Assembly: GCF_000422505.1 (NCBI RefSeq)
Contig: NZ_AULX01000027.1
Location: 1 to 64,000 of the forward strand
Origin: Paenibacillus pinihumi DSM 23905 = JCM 16419
Lineage (GTDB): Bacteria > Bacillota > Bacilli > Paenibacillales > Paenibacillaceae
Direction of reading: 5' to 3'
DNA length: 64,000 nucleotides
Shown here: in pieces, positions 24,360-33,041 of the stretch
How positions within the stretch are numbered: the first letter of the stretch is position 1
Layout of the letters: each line of letters opens with the position of its first letter
Program-made: the position numbers and the translations under genes
The notes under the pieces: generated by a model
Databases searched by the model: none
Seen by the model: only the letters and a program-made list of their open reading frames with translations
Told to the model about the DNA's origin: nothing

Positions 24360-26255
24360 ATGAACAGAACGGTTGAATTTTTGCGGGGGCATTTTCTCTT
24401 GCATGCAGTCCCTGAACAGGAGCTGGAAAAGGCTGCAGAAGCCATGTGCGAAATGGAGTTTAATCCTGGTGATTCATTAATAAAGGAAGGATCGCCTGGG
24501 AATTGCTGTTATTTCATTATAAGCGGAGAGGCGCTCGTCTCAACACATAATCTGACAGGCAAACCTATTATGCTCGATATATTGAAAGAAGGGGCACTGG
24601 CCGGAGAGATTGCGCTGATTATGCAGGAAAAGCGGACGGCAGATGTAAAGGCTGTCGGCATGGTCAGGGCGCTATGTCTGGAAACTGAGGCCTTCACCAG
24701 GCTTGCGGAAGCCAGCCCGATGTTTTATGAAAGTCTGCTGTACTCCGCGCGGATACGCCTTGTGCACGGACTGCTTCGCAAGGCGACAATCTGGTCCTCT
24801 ATTGCCGATCAGGAGCTGCGCGGTCTGGCGGAGATTACGGTGAGGAGGAAGGTTGCACAAGGGGAGATTATTGTTCAGAAGGACGCGCCAGCCGGGCATC
24901 TGTATATGATTGCCCGGGGACGCTTTGAAGTCCGGAGAGAAGGCCGCCGCGATACGGTGCTTGGGAGCGGAGACTGCTTTGGCGAGGCCGATCTGCTGCT
25001 GGATGGTCCGCATACAGGCACTGTCACGTCCTTGGAGGACGGCCAACTGCTGATTATCGGGCGGGAGGAATTTCATTATATTCTCCAGCAGTACGGGCAG
25101 GTTCACAGGCAGCTTGCTGAAATGGTGCGTCTTCGTTATCCGGAGCTGAGTGCATCTGTGCAAGCGGCGCTGGCATCCTCCCGCTCCGGCGAGGGATTAC
25201 CTGCAGAACCTCATAATCCGGGCAGCAAGACAGTCAAGCAAAGAACAGGCAAGGACCGCTGGATAGACCGGGTGCTTATATTCGGCGGGTTGTTCATTTT
25301 GTTCACGGTATGTGCCATTTGGTTCAAGCAGCCAGTATGGGTAGCGGCCGCATTGCTGACGGGCGGACTGACCGGGCCGGTCGCTTACGTATCCTATATG
25401 CGCAGCTCCCAGCTGCTCGGCTACCGCTCTTCGCGTCTCGTGCTGTCATTCGTGCTGTCTGCTGCAACGGCTGTCCCTGCAGCCTGGATTATTGAAAGGC
25501 AGCTGCTCTATCAGGGAGCAGGGACAGAGCTGGCCTTCGGTCCGATTGGCGGTCCGCTGGCAATTAGCCTCATTGAGGAAACGGTAAAGCTGCTCGTATG
25601 CGTGCTGCTGCTGCGCGGGCAAAGCAAACGGTTCCTGATGGACGCTATTGTATTCGGGGCCGCGGTCGGCATGGGCTTCGCGGCAGCAGAAAGCATGCTC
25701 TACGGCTGGAATTATTTGCAGAGCGGCACGACGACGGATATGCTGGCGGTCCTATGGGTGCGTACGCTGCTGTCTCCCTTCGGGCACGGGACCTGGACAG
25801 CGATTGCTGCGGCGGGCTTGTGGCACGGTCTTCAGCGCTATGGCAGGGAGACGCACCATACATGGTGGAATCGTTATGGCAACATGGCCGGTCTCTGGGG
25901 GGCAAGCATCATTCTGCACGCCTTATGGGACTACCATTACAGCAATGGAATATTGCGGCTTGCGGCTATGCTGATTATTGGCGCTGCGGGATTATTCCTG
26001 GTGTATCGTTTGCTTCGAAAAGGGATGCGGGAGGAAACGCAGGCGCTAATGCTGCTCAACCCGGACCTGGAGCAAAGGCCGGATCACCAATCGGAAGCTT
26101 CAACAGCTGCAGCGCTGGCTGATCTGCTGCTCCCGCAGAGCGGCAAGGCGGCTCCTGATCTTCAATGTGATGAATGCGGTACGCTGTCTCCTCATGATGC
26201 GCTTTATTGTGCCCGATGTGGCGGGGCGCTTCGCGCACCGGGAAGACAGATATGA
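24360..26255 (+). CDS. Two cyclic-nucleotide-binding domains fused to a PrsW-type membrane protease and zinc ribbon
   Basis: A 631-aa protein. CNB1 (about 10-125) keeps the phosphate cassette GEIALIMQEKRTA with its Arg (R92). CNB2 (about 145-255) has FGEADLLLDGPHTG, where the Arg is His, so it may not bind nucleotide. After a linker, residues 303-552 contain seven or eight membrane helices with PrsW (peptidase M82) landmarks: EETVK (E406, E407), E444 in AAAESMLYG, H476 in SPFGHGTW and H520 in IILHALWD. A zinc ribbon (C603, C606, C617, C620) ends the chain. Relatives of PrsW cut membrane-bound anti-sigma factors. The same transcript probably continues into the NHLP-leader peptide. Confidence 0.88.
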   Translation: MNRTVEFLRGHFLLHAVPEQELEKAAEAMCEMEFNPGDSLIKEGSPGNCCYFIISGEALVSTHNLTGKPIMLDILKEGALAGEIALIMQEKRTADVKAVGMVRALCLETEAFTRLAEASPMFYESLLYSARIRLVHGLLRKATIWSSIADQELRGLAEITVRRKVAQGEIIVQKDAPAGHLYMIARGRFEVRREGRRDTVLGSGDCFGEADLLLDGPHTGTVTSLEDGQLLIIGREEFHYILQQYGQVHRQLAEMVRLRYPELSASVQAALASSRSGEGLPAEPHNPGSKTVKQRTGKDRWIDRVLIFGGLFILFTVCAIWFKQPVWVAAALLTGGLTGPVAYVSYMRSSQLLGYRSSRLVLSFVLSAATAVPAAWIIERQLLYQGAGTELAFGPIGGPLAISLIEETVKLLVCVLLLRGQSKRFLMDAIVFGAAVGMGFAAAESMLYGWNYLQSGTTTDMLAVLWVRTLLSPFGHGTWTAIAAAGLWHGLQRYGRETHHTWWNRYGNMAGLWGASIILHALWDYHYSNGILRLAAMLIIGAAGLFLVYRLLRKGMREETQALMLLNPDLEQRPDHQSEASTAAALADLLLPQSGKAAPDLQCDECGTLSPHDALYCARCGGALRAPGRQI

Positions 26256-26348
26256 AAACACATGAAAATGTAATATCCATCACAGAATATCCGTCATGAA
26301 CAGCTTATTGTTAAAGCAGGAAAACAAACCATAGCAGGAGGCTGGACA

Positions 26349-26666
26349 ATGAGCTGGACAGTAGAGGAAGCGTACGAAACGTATGATGTGTTTAAAATAC
26401 GCACAGCGGAGGACCCGGAGTTTCGCGCCCTGGCGCTGAAGGACCCGGAAGCTGCGGTCAAGCAGCTGTCAGGGCTTGATCTTCCCGACAATCTGGATCT
26501 CCAGGTAACGGAAAATATGAACGGAGAGCTGGAAGTGTCCATGTTGTTTCTTTCCCCTGCGGGTGAAGAGGAGCTTGATGAGACAGAGCTCATAGAGACA
26601 GCCGGCGGCGCTGCGTACGGATCGCTTATTTTGCAGGGGCAATTGTACATGAACCTTAAAAAGTAG
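26349..26666 (+). CDS. NHLP-type (nitrile-hydratase-like leader) RiPP precursor peptide
   Basis: A 105-aa peptide behind AGGAGG. Residues 18-60 read as the nitrile-hydratase-alpha-like leader (DPEFRALALKDPEAAVKQL, then LPDNLDLQVTEN), and residues 75-87 give the leader end ELDETELIETAGG with a double-glycine cleavage site. Cutting after GG87 would release an 18-residue core rich in Gly, Leu and Tyr, without Cys. Leaders of this type belong to proteusin-like products. No lanthionine synthetase, YcaO, radical-SAM enzyme or peptidase-transporter is encoded nearby. The nearest partner is the CNB-PrsW protein 93 bases upstream, with no terminator between. Confidence 0.75.
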   Translation: MSWTVEEAYETYDVFKIRTAEDPEFRALALKDPEAAVKQLSGLDLPDNLDLQVTENMNGELEVSMLFLSPAGEEELDETELIETAGGAAYGSLILQGQLYMNLKK

Positions 26667-26723
26667 CGGCTAACAGGCTGCGGGCTATGTGCAAATTGAA
26701 ATCAGGCATGGAATCATGATAGA

Positions 26724-26757
26724 GTAGAGGGCGCCCTGCTCCAGGGTGCTCTTTTTC
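26724..26757 (+). terminator. Terminator after the NHLP-type peptide gene
   Basis: GCGCCCTG/CAGGGTGC with flanking AGAG/CTCT pairing, a CTC loop and TTTTT. Confidence 0.85.
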
Positions 26758-26895
26758 GTAAACCGAGCATCATCCGAACGTCCACATTGTCCGGGGCGGC
26801 GGAGCGGATGAATGATGATTCGGGAAATTTTTTATTGCTTAGCGGATATGTTAAAATAAGGTTAAGCAAATCTTAAACCTAGAGGAGATATTCAA

Positions 26896-28131
26896 ATGAC
26901 TGAAAAATATGCATTGCAACTAGAGAAATATGCCAATTTGATTGTGAAGGTGGGCGTTAATGTCCAGCCTGGCCAGAGCGTATTTATTTCCGGATCGATT
27001 GAAATTGCTCCCTTTGTAAGAAAGGTTGCAGAGAAGGCTTATGATGCAGGAGCCGGCAATGTCTATGTCGACTGGTCAGACGAAGCGTTGTCCCGGTTGA
27101 AATTCGAACGCGCGGCAGATGAGGTATTCTCGCAATTCCCAAGCTGGGAGACAGAGAAGCGCAATTCCTTTGTAGAAAAGGGAGCCTGCTTCATCTCCAT
27201 CGTATCATCCAACCCGGATCTGCTGAAGGGCATTGACACGAATAAGCTGAGCAGCTTCCAGAGGGCTTCAGGCCAAGGATTGCAGGAGTTCCGCAGAGCA
27301 GTTCAATCCAACAAGGTAAGCTGGACCGTTGTAGCGGCATCTTCACAAGGCTGGGCAAGCAAAGTATTCCCTGATCTTGAACCGGCAGATGCGGTTAACC
27401 GTCTGTGGGAAGCTATCCTTGATGCGGTTCGTATACATAATGATGATCCGGTACAGGCGTGGAAGGAGCATCACAGCACCCTGATCAGCAAGGTGGATGT
27501 GCTCAACAGCAAGCATTTGCACAAGCTTCACTATACAGCTCCGGGAACAGATCTGACGATTGAGCTGCCGGAGAAGCATATTTGGGTTGGCGCGGGCAGC
27601 AACAACTCGCAGGGAAATGCCTTCATGGCGAATATGCCGACGGAGGAAGTATTCACTGTGCCTTACCGTGACGGAGTGAACGGCTATGTGTCCAGCACGA
27701 AGCCGCTCAGCTACGGCGGCAATATTATTGACAACTTCAAGCTGACGTTTGAGAAGGGGAGAATTGTCAAGGTAGAAGCTGAACAAGGACAGGAGCTCCT
27801 TCAGAAGCTGGTCGATACAGATGAAGGCTCGCACTACCTTGGAGAAGTGGCGCTCGTTCCGCATATTTCTCCGATTTCCAATTCGAATATTTTGTTCTAC
27901 AACACGCTGTTTGATGAAAATGCATCGAACCACCTGGCAATCGGCAGCGGCTATGCCTTCAATGTGAAGGGCGGAGAGAATCTGTCTGCTGAAGAACTGG
28001 CAGAAGCAGGCGTAAATTCGAGCATTACACATGTTGACTTTATGATTGGCTCAGCCGAGATGGATATTGATGGCATTGATTATGATGGCAATGTCGTGCC
28101 TGTATTCCGCAAAGGCGGATGGGCGTTGTAA
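26896..28131 (+). CDS. M29-family aminopeptidase
   Basis: A 411-aa metallo-aminopeptidase of the AmpS/PepS (thermophilic aminopeptidase) family, which removes N-terminal residues from cytoplasmic peptides using a two-metal site. Family landmarks are NMPTEEVFTVPYRDGVNG, LGEVALVPHISPIS and YNTLFDENASNHLAIGSGY, followed by SITHVDFMIG, which together hold the Glu, His, Tyr and Asp ligands. TAGAGGAGAT precedes the start. It has its own terminator and is probably a single-gene unit. Its position next to the NHLP-type peptide is likely coincidental. Confidence 0.92.
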   Translation: MTEKYALQLEKYANLIVKVGVNVQPGQSVFISGSIEIAPFVRKVAEKAYDAGAGNVYVDWSDEALSRLKFERAADEVFSQFPSWETEKRNSFVEKGACFISIVSSNPDLLKGIDTNKLSSFQRASGQGLQEFRRAVQSNKVSWTVVAASSQGWASKVFPDLEPADAVNRLWEAILDAVRIHNDDPVQAWKEHHSTLISKVDVLNSKHLHKLHYTAPGTDLTIELPEKHIWVGAGSNNSQGNAFMANMPTEEVFTVPYRDGVNGYVSSTKPLSYGGNIIDNFKLTFEKGRIVKVEAEQGQELLQKLVDTDEGSHYLGEVALVPHISPISNSNILFYNTLFDENASNHLAIGSGYAFNVKGGENLSAEELAEAGVNSSITHVDFMIGSAEMDIDGIDYDGNVVPVFRKGGWAL

Positions 28132-28158
28132 TCCAGCTGCATAATTCCCTTTACGGGC

Positions 28159-28193
28159 AAGCCTCCGGCCATGATGGACCGGGGCTTTTTCTT
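28159..28193 (+). terminator. Terminator of the aminopeptidase gene
   Basis: AAGCCTCCGG/CCGGGGCTT stem (one T-G pair) followed by TTTTTCTTTT. Confidence 0.85.
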
Positions 28194-28304
28194 TTGGCCC
28201 GCATAATAAAGGGCATGCGTATGTTAAATCCGATAAGATTTTAACTATTTTTCCTATAAATATATTTTTCTAATAGAATCATGCTGGAAAAGGGATGCGC
28301 TTTT

Positions 28305-28421
28305 ATGATAACGTTATACTTTGGTGCGCAGCATATTGCTCAGGCTTACAAATTCAGAGAAACAGGGATTCTCATTTCCAATACAAAGCTTGAAGCTTAC
28401 AAGTTTCCCAAACGTATTTAA
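28305..28421 (+). CDS. Possible 38-aa small protein
   Basis: ATG 28305 has AAAAGGGA nine bases upstream. The frame runs for 38 codons (MITLYFGAQHIAQAYKF...FPKRI) to a TAA 16 bases before the SEC-C gene. It is rich in aromatic and basic residues and has no membrane segment. Spacing and ribosome site favour a real leader gene, but the length alone is not convincing. Confidence 0.35.
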   Translation: MITLYFGAQHIAQAYKFRETGILISNTKLEAYKFPKRI

Positions 28422-28437
28422 TGATAGGAGTTAAGTG

Positions 28438-29622
28438 ATGAATATGGATGTAAAAAGAAAAGAAATTACGTTGGATGAAAAATTTTTCGCACGGCTATGG
28501 TCCGGAATCGGGTCCTCTATTTCGCTTGAGGAAGGCTTGTCCCGATTGACCAAGAATGAGCTGGACGAGCTGCGCAGAGCACTTGCTGTTAAAAATGCAA
28601 GCGGTCTGAAAAAGCAGGATCTGATTCAGAAACTGCAGGATGCAATTGTGGAGTCGCTCTCGGACGAGCTTCAATATATGGATAAGGCGCGCTTTTCGCT
28701 CCTGATGGATATTGCCAATAATGGCGGAGTGCTTGCGCCGTTTGTTGGGGGTGTAAGTGCCGCATTGTATTTCCAAAATCGCGGTCTTGTTTTTGCCGGA
28801 GCCGTAGACGGTCAGAAGGCACTTGTCATGCCGCAGGAAGTAATTGAGAAGCTGAAAACTGTTCAGGAATCTGATTATACTGATAAGTTCAACCGCAACA
28901 CGGAATGGATCAGGCTTTCTACCGGACTGCTCTATTATTACGGGGTGCTTGATACTGTGCAATTGGAGCAGATGGTGAGCGGCTATGTGAGCGAGTTTGT
29001 GGACAGCGAGGTATTTATGGATGTGCTTTACCATGCAGCTTCCTATTACTCAGATATTCTGTATACAGAGGAAGGCTGGTCCAGTTGGCAGGTTGATTCA
29101 GCCCGGGAATTGCTCGAGGGGCAGCAGTCACGTCCAAGCCTGGATTACTTCCCGTTCACAAAGGAACAGCTGCTAAAAGCTTCGGAGCCGAATTACGTGG
29201 AGCGGACACCGGAATACTACGCTCTGTTTAATTATATTAAAGTTAATTATTCGGTCAGCCATGAGGATGCGCACGATATTACAGCGGAGTGCGTAGAGAA
29301 TGCGCAGGCCGGCGGATTATTCACAGAGACGATGCATTTTCTCAAGAGCCAGATTGAAATGGAAGATATTCAGACGCTGGATGAGGTGGCCGGATTGCTG
29401 GTCAAGCTGTTCAATGCTACGCGCCAATGGGAGCTCAAGGGCCGTTCGGCAAATGAAATGAGAGCACTCAGCAGCAATGTGCTGAGCAACCTTCCTCTGG
29501 CAAAGCCATTCCCTAACACTAGCAATGTAGTCAGCATAGACAGCAAGAAAAAAGTAGGACGCAATGACCCTTGCCATTGTGGCAGCGGGAAGAAATTCAA
29601 GAAGTGCTGCTCGCTTAATTGA
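28438..29622 (+). CDS. SEC-C zinc-motif protein with SAP/Rho-N-like N-terminus
   Basis: A 394-aa protein. Residues about 22-65 form a helical SAP/Rho-N-like motif (LTKNELDELRRALAV...KKQDLIQKLQDAI), and the extreme C-terminus is a SEC-C zinc finger (VGRNDPCHCGSGKKFKKCC), as in SecA tails. The middle 300 residues are helical and match no family I know. ATG 28438 is eight bases after AGGAG; a GTG directly upstream is in frame. SEC-C tails often contact ribosomes or SecB, so a role in protein quality control is possible, but not shown. Confidence 0.85.
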   Translation: MNMDVKRKEITLDEKFFARLWSGIGSSISLEEGLSRLTKNELDELRRALAVKNASGLKKQDLIQKLQDAIVESLSDELQYMDKARFSLLMDIANNGGVLAPFVGGVSAALYFQNRGLVFAGAVDGQKALVMPQEVIEKLKTVQESDYTDKFNRNTEWIRLSTGLLYYYGVLDTVQLEQMVSGYVSEFVDSEVFMDVLYHAASYYSDILYTEEGWSSWQVDSARELLEGQQSRPSLDYFPFTKEQLLKASEPNYVERTPEYYALFNYIKVNYSVSHEDAHDITAECVENAQAGGLFTETMHFLKSQIEMEDIQTLDEVAGLLVKLFNATRQWELKGRSANEMRALSSNVLSNLPLAKPFPNTSNVVSIDSKKKVGRNDPCHCGSGKKFKKCCSLN

Positions 29623-29767
29623 TTTCTATCGACGCTTCCATGAGGTTATGATATGATTGACCCTTGAAGATAGATTTTAGTGTGATAAAGGAGTACAGAG
29701 CGGCTTGCCGGTTTATGAAGGCAATTTCTGCTCGGCTTGAATGTTCTGATTCGGGAGGGTTATAGAG

Positions 29768-30568
29768 ATGAAAAAGTTAAGTGTGATGGTACTTGTTTTG
29801 GGCTTGGTTCTTGTGGCTCTGGCGGGCTGCGGACCGAAAAAAGCTGTAGACACGTCTGCCGGGGGTTCCGGTGCTGCGGCCGGCAAAAAAATTGTCGTGG
29901 GTATCGATGACAAATTCGCCCCAATGGGCTTCCGCGATGATAATAATGAAATTGTAGGTTTTGATATTGATTTTGCAAGAGCGGCCGGAGAGCAAATGGG
30001 CCGTGAAATGGAATTCCAGCCAATTGACTGGAAATCAAAGGAATCCGAGCTGATGAGCGGCCGGATCGACCTGATCTGGAACGGATATACGATCAACGAA
30101 GACCGTAAAGCCAAAGTATTGTTTACAAAGCCATATCTGAAAAACAGCCAGGTAGTTGCTGTGCTGGACAAGTCGGATATTACGAAGCTGAGTGACCTTG
30201 AAGGCAAAGAAGTAGGCCTGCAATCCCTGTCTTCGGCAGCGGATGCTCTGGACAGCAGCGTGCTGAAATCCAAAGTGAAAGTATCTGAATATGCCGACAA
30301 TGTGCTTGCGCTTAGCGACTTGAAGAACGGTCGTACAAAAGCTGTTGTCATCGATGAGGTTGTAATCAAGTATTACATGTCCAAGGAGCATGAAACGTTC
30401 AGGCTGCTGGAAGAGGCGTTATCTCCTGAGGAGTATGGCGTAGGTGTGAAAAAGGGCAATGAGGAACTGCTCAATGAGCTTCAGGCAGCGCTGGATGAAT
30501 TGAACAAGAACGGCAAAGCTGCGGAGATTTCTGAGAAATGGTTTGGCGAAGATAAAGTCCTGAAATAG
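29768..30568 (+). CDS. Polar amino-acid ABC transporter substrate-binding lipoprotein
   Basis: A 266-aa family 3 solute-binding protein. The lipoprotein signal ends in LALAGC (Cys21). The mature protein has VGIDDKFAPMGFRDDNNEIVGFDIDFA and DLIWNGYTI at the ligand cleft, with a hinge near SQVVAVL. It supplies the permease and ATPase encoded 10 and 26 bases further on. The amino acid carried (cystine, glutamine or another) cannot be told from these residues. Confidence 0.93.
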   Translation: MKKLSVMVLVLGLVLVALAGCGPKKAVDTSAGGSGAAAGKKIVVGIDDKFAPMGFRDDNNEIVGFDIDFARAAGEQMGREMEFQPIDWKSKESELMSGRIDLIWNGYTINEDRKAKVLFTKPYLKNSQVVAVLDKSDITKLSDLEGKEVGLQSLSSAADALDSSVLKSKVKVSEYADNVLALSDLKNGRTKAVVIDEVVIKYYMSKEHETFRLLEEALSPEEYGVGVKKGNEELLNELQAALDELNKNGKAAEISEKWFGEDKVLK

Positions 30569-30578
30569 GTGAAGAACG

Positions 30579-31238
30579 ATGAATCTAGAGTACCTGGTCA
30601 AAATATCCAAGCCTATGCTGGAAGGGGCGGGAACGACGGTCAGCCTGTTTCTGATCGCAATCGCCCTTTCTGTTCCGCTCGGCTTCCTGTTTACGCTGAT
30701 GTCCAGAAGCCGGATCAAGGTGATCGCCGGGTTCGCGCACACTTATATTTACATCATGCGCGGAACACCGCTCACACTGCAATTGCTGTTCTTCTGTTTT
30801 GGATTGCCGATGCTGCCGGTGATCGGAGAGTTTCTGGTCATGGACCGCTTTGTGGCAGCTTGTCTGGGCTTTGTATTGAACTATGCGGCCTATTTTGCCG
30901 AGATTTTCCGGGGCGGCCTGCTTTCCATCGACAAGGGACAGCATGAGGCTTCACAGGTGCTGGGGCTGAGCCGCTGGCAGACAACGGTGAAGGTCATTAT
31001 GCCGCAGATGTTCCGGGTAGCGCTGCCGGCGGTAGCCAATGAGTCGATTTCACTGGTCAAGGATACGGCACTGCTCTATGCGGTAGCCGTACCGGAGCTG
31101 CTTCACTATACACTGACAGCGGTCAACCGTGACTTCAACTTGACCCCGTTTATTGTAGCGGGAGCGATTTACCTGCTGATGACGCTTGTACTGACTTTGT
31201 TTTTCAAGTTCCTGGAGAAGAAGTTCAAATATGAGTAA
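30579..31238 (+). CDS. Amino-acid ABC transporter permease
   Basis: A 219-aa HisM/GlnP-type permease with about five helices. The TLQLLFFCFGLP entry and the EAA loop coupling motif (QHEASQVLGLSRWQTTVKVIMPQ) are clear. As a single permease gene it would act as a homodimer. It lies between the binding protein and the ATPase. Confidence 0.93.
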   Translation: MNLEYLVKISKPMLEGAGTTVSLFLIAIALSVPLGFLFTLMSRSRIKVIAGFAHTYIYIMRGTPLTLQLLFFCFGLPMLPVIGEFLVMDRFVAACLGFVLNYAAYFAEIFRGGLLSIDKGQHEASQVLGLSRWQTTVKVIMPQMFRVALPAVANESISLVKDTALLYAVAVPELLHYTLTAVNRDFNLTPFIVAGAIYLLMTLVLTLFFKFLEKKFKYE

Positions 31239-31253
31239 AAGGATTGTCGGAGC

Positions 31254-32003
31254 ATGAGTATTATTCAAGTGACGAATCTGAAAAAGTCCTTTGGCAGCCT
31301 GGATGTGCTGAAGAACGTCAGTTTTGAGGTCAACAAAAGCGAAGTAATTGCCGTCATCGGGCCGTCTGGATCGGGGAAAAGCACGATGCTCAGAAGTCTG
31401 GTCAATCTGGAGCAGATTAACGGCGGGAGCATCCGCATTCAGAATCAATATCTGGTGAAGGATGGCAGCTATGCGAATCAGCAGCAGATTAAATCGATTA
31501 CGTCGGGCATGGGCATGGTATTTCAGCATTTTAATCTGTTCCCGCATTTGACCGTTCAGGGTAATCTGGAGCTCGCACCGCGCGCAGTTCAGAAGACGTC
31601 TGCCAGTGAAGTCCGCCGCAAAAGCCAGGAGCTGCTCGGCAAGGTCGGGCTGGCTGACAAGTCCGATGCTTATCCGGCAAGGCTGTCGGGCGGACAAAAG
31701 CAGCGGGTTGCCATTGCCAGAGCGTTGATGCTGAATCCTGCTATTCTGCTATTTGATGAGCCGACCTCTGCGCTTGATCCGGAGCTGGTGGGCGAGGTGC
31801 TGCGCGTCATGAAGCAGCTGGCAGAGGAACATATGACGATGATCGTGGTGACGCACGAGATGGGCTTTGCCAGAGAGGTTGCAGACCGGGTGTTGTTCAT
31901 GGATAACGGCGAAGTTGTTGAATCCGGGACGCCAGAGCAACTGTTTGACAACCCGCAGCATGAGCGGACACGGATGTTTTTGAACAGGGTCGTAAAAGTA
32001 TAA
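31254..32003 (+). CDS. Amino-acid ABC transporter ATPase
   Basis: A 249-aa GlnQ/HisP-type ATPase: Walker [11 protein letters not shown]-loop [13 protein letters not shown], signature [14 protein letters not shown], Walker [12 protein letters not shown] and switch His in VTHEMGFA. Last gene of the three-gene transporter operon; gntR begins 64 bases later without a visible terminator between. Confidence 0.95.
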   Translation: MSIIQVTNLKKSFGSLDVLKNVSFEVNKSEVIAVIGPSGSGKSTMLRSLVNLEQINGGSIRIQNQYLVKDGSYANQQQIKSITSGMGMVFQHFNLFPHLTVQGNLELAPRAVQKTSASEVRRKSQELLGKVGLADKSDAYPARLSGGQKQRVAIARALMLNPAILLFDEPTSALDPELVGEVLRVMKQLAEEHMTMIVVTHEMGFAREVADRVLFMDNGEVVESGTPEQLFDNPQHERTRMFLNRVVKV

Positions 32004-32066
32004 TCGGCTTCGCGCTTCTTCGGTGGCCGTTCCGGCAGCTTTCAGGCGAAGGAGAGTGGAATCTGT

Positions 32067-32744
32067 ATGCATTATCCGGCTTCTTGGCTGCAAGGCGCAT
32101 CCCGTGGGGAAGTGATTGCTTGCGAGTTGCGGCTTCAAATGGTTAAGGGCGTTCTTCATCCGGGTGAGGTCATATCTGAAAATCGGATTGCATCCGACTT
32201 CGGGACAAGCCGTTCCCCGGTAAGAGAGGCGCTTCGGGCGCTTGCAGGCGAGGGTCTGATTCGCCTGGAGCGGATGGGCGCTGTTGTGCTGGGGCTGAGT
32301 GTACAGGACATGGAGGAACTCTATGATGTCCGGTATCTCATTGAGAGCTTCGTTCAGCAGCGGCTTGCAGGGACCGGTGAGGCTCAGGACCATCTGCTGG
32401 TCCGTCTGGAGCAATTGATTGACCGGATGGAGCTTGCCGCAAGGCATGCCGACGCCGTAGAATTTGCTTATCAGGACTTTGTATTTCATGATACGCTGGT
32501 AGAATCTGCGGGACATACCCGCATGCAGCATTTATGGAACAGCATTCGCGAACTGGTCAGGACGGTCATGCTGGTGACGACGGAAGCCGTCTTCGCTGGA
32601 GGAAATGATCGCCTTGCGGATGTGGTCGGGAAGCACCGGGACATTATCCGCGGCCTGGAGTCGAAGGATGAAGCCGTGATTTCCCGAGTCGTTCAACAAT
32701 ATTTTGCCGATTCCCGGCAAACGCTTAGAATGAGCTTGGACTGA
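32067..32744 (+). CDS. gntR: GntR-family (FCD) regulator, probable gluconate repressor
   Basis: A 225-aa regulator with an N-terminal winged helix (ENRIASDFGTSRSPVREALRAL) and a helical FCD effector domain (about 85-215) with metal- and ligand-site segments YDVRYLIE and FHDTLVESAGH. GAAGGAGAG precedes the ATG. The gluconokinase gene follows, and a palindrome matching the B. subtilis GntR operator lies between them, which together support the name. It may be transcribed with the upstream transporter or from an unseen promoter. Confidence 0.85.
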   Translation: MHYPASWLQGASRGEVIACELRLQMVKGVLHPGEVISENRIASDFGTSRSPVREALRALAGEGLIRLERMGAVVLGLSVQDMEELYDVRYLIESFVQQRLAGTGEAQDHLLVRLEQLIDRMELAARHADAVEFAYQDFVFHDTLVESAGHTRMQHLWNSIRELVRTVMLVTTEAVFAGGNDRLADVVGKHRDIIRGLESKDEAVISRVVQQYFADSRQTLRMSLD

Positions 32745-32846
32745 ACTGGTTGATGAGATGCTTGCCGGCTTCATGGTTCATTGGCCAAGTATGACGGATT
32801 GTTGGATATGAGCAGGCAAGTTATCCGGAAAGCCTGCACGTCATAC

Positions 32847-32880
32847 TGCTGCCCTGTCAGGGAGGGCGGCAATTATTTTT
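32847..32880 (+). terminator. Terminator after gntR
   Basis: TGCTGCCCT/AGGGCGGCA stem (one T-G pair), loop GTCAGGG, followed by ATTATTTTTT. It separates gntR from the gntK promoter region. Confidence 0.85.
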
Positions 32881-32886
32881 TGCTCA

Positions 32887-32900
32887 ACTTGTCGACAAGT
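32887..32900. promoter_or_regulatory. GntR operator upstream of gntK
   Basis: ACTTGTCGACAAGT is a perfect 14-base palindrome that matches the known B. subtilis GntR operator ACTTGTATACAAGT at all but the two central bases. It lies 142 bases before gntK and just past the gntR terminator. Gluconate-relieved repression of gntK is predicted. Confidence 0.8.
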
Positions 32901-33041
32901 ACACAAACTCTGATTCATTGAAATAAATAGACTCCGATGTTGTTCGCCAGTAATTGCAGATAGTATGGAAGCAGGTAATCGTGGAGTAGTTAATAAGGGG
33001 AAATTGCACGGGATAACTATGGCTGAGAGGGTGGAGACAAT

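Noticed and set aside
26349-28131. The M29 aminopeptidase as the maturation enzyme of the NHLP-type peptide
   Set aside because: A strong terminator at 26724-26757 separates them, and M29 enzymes are general cytoplasmic peptidases.
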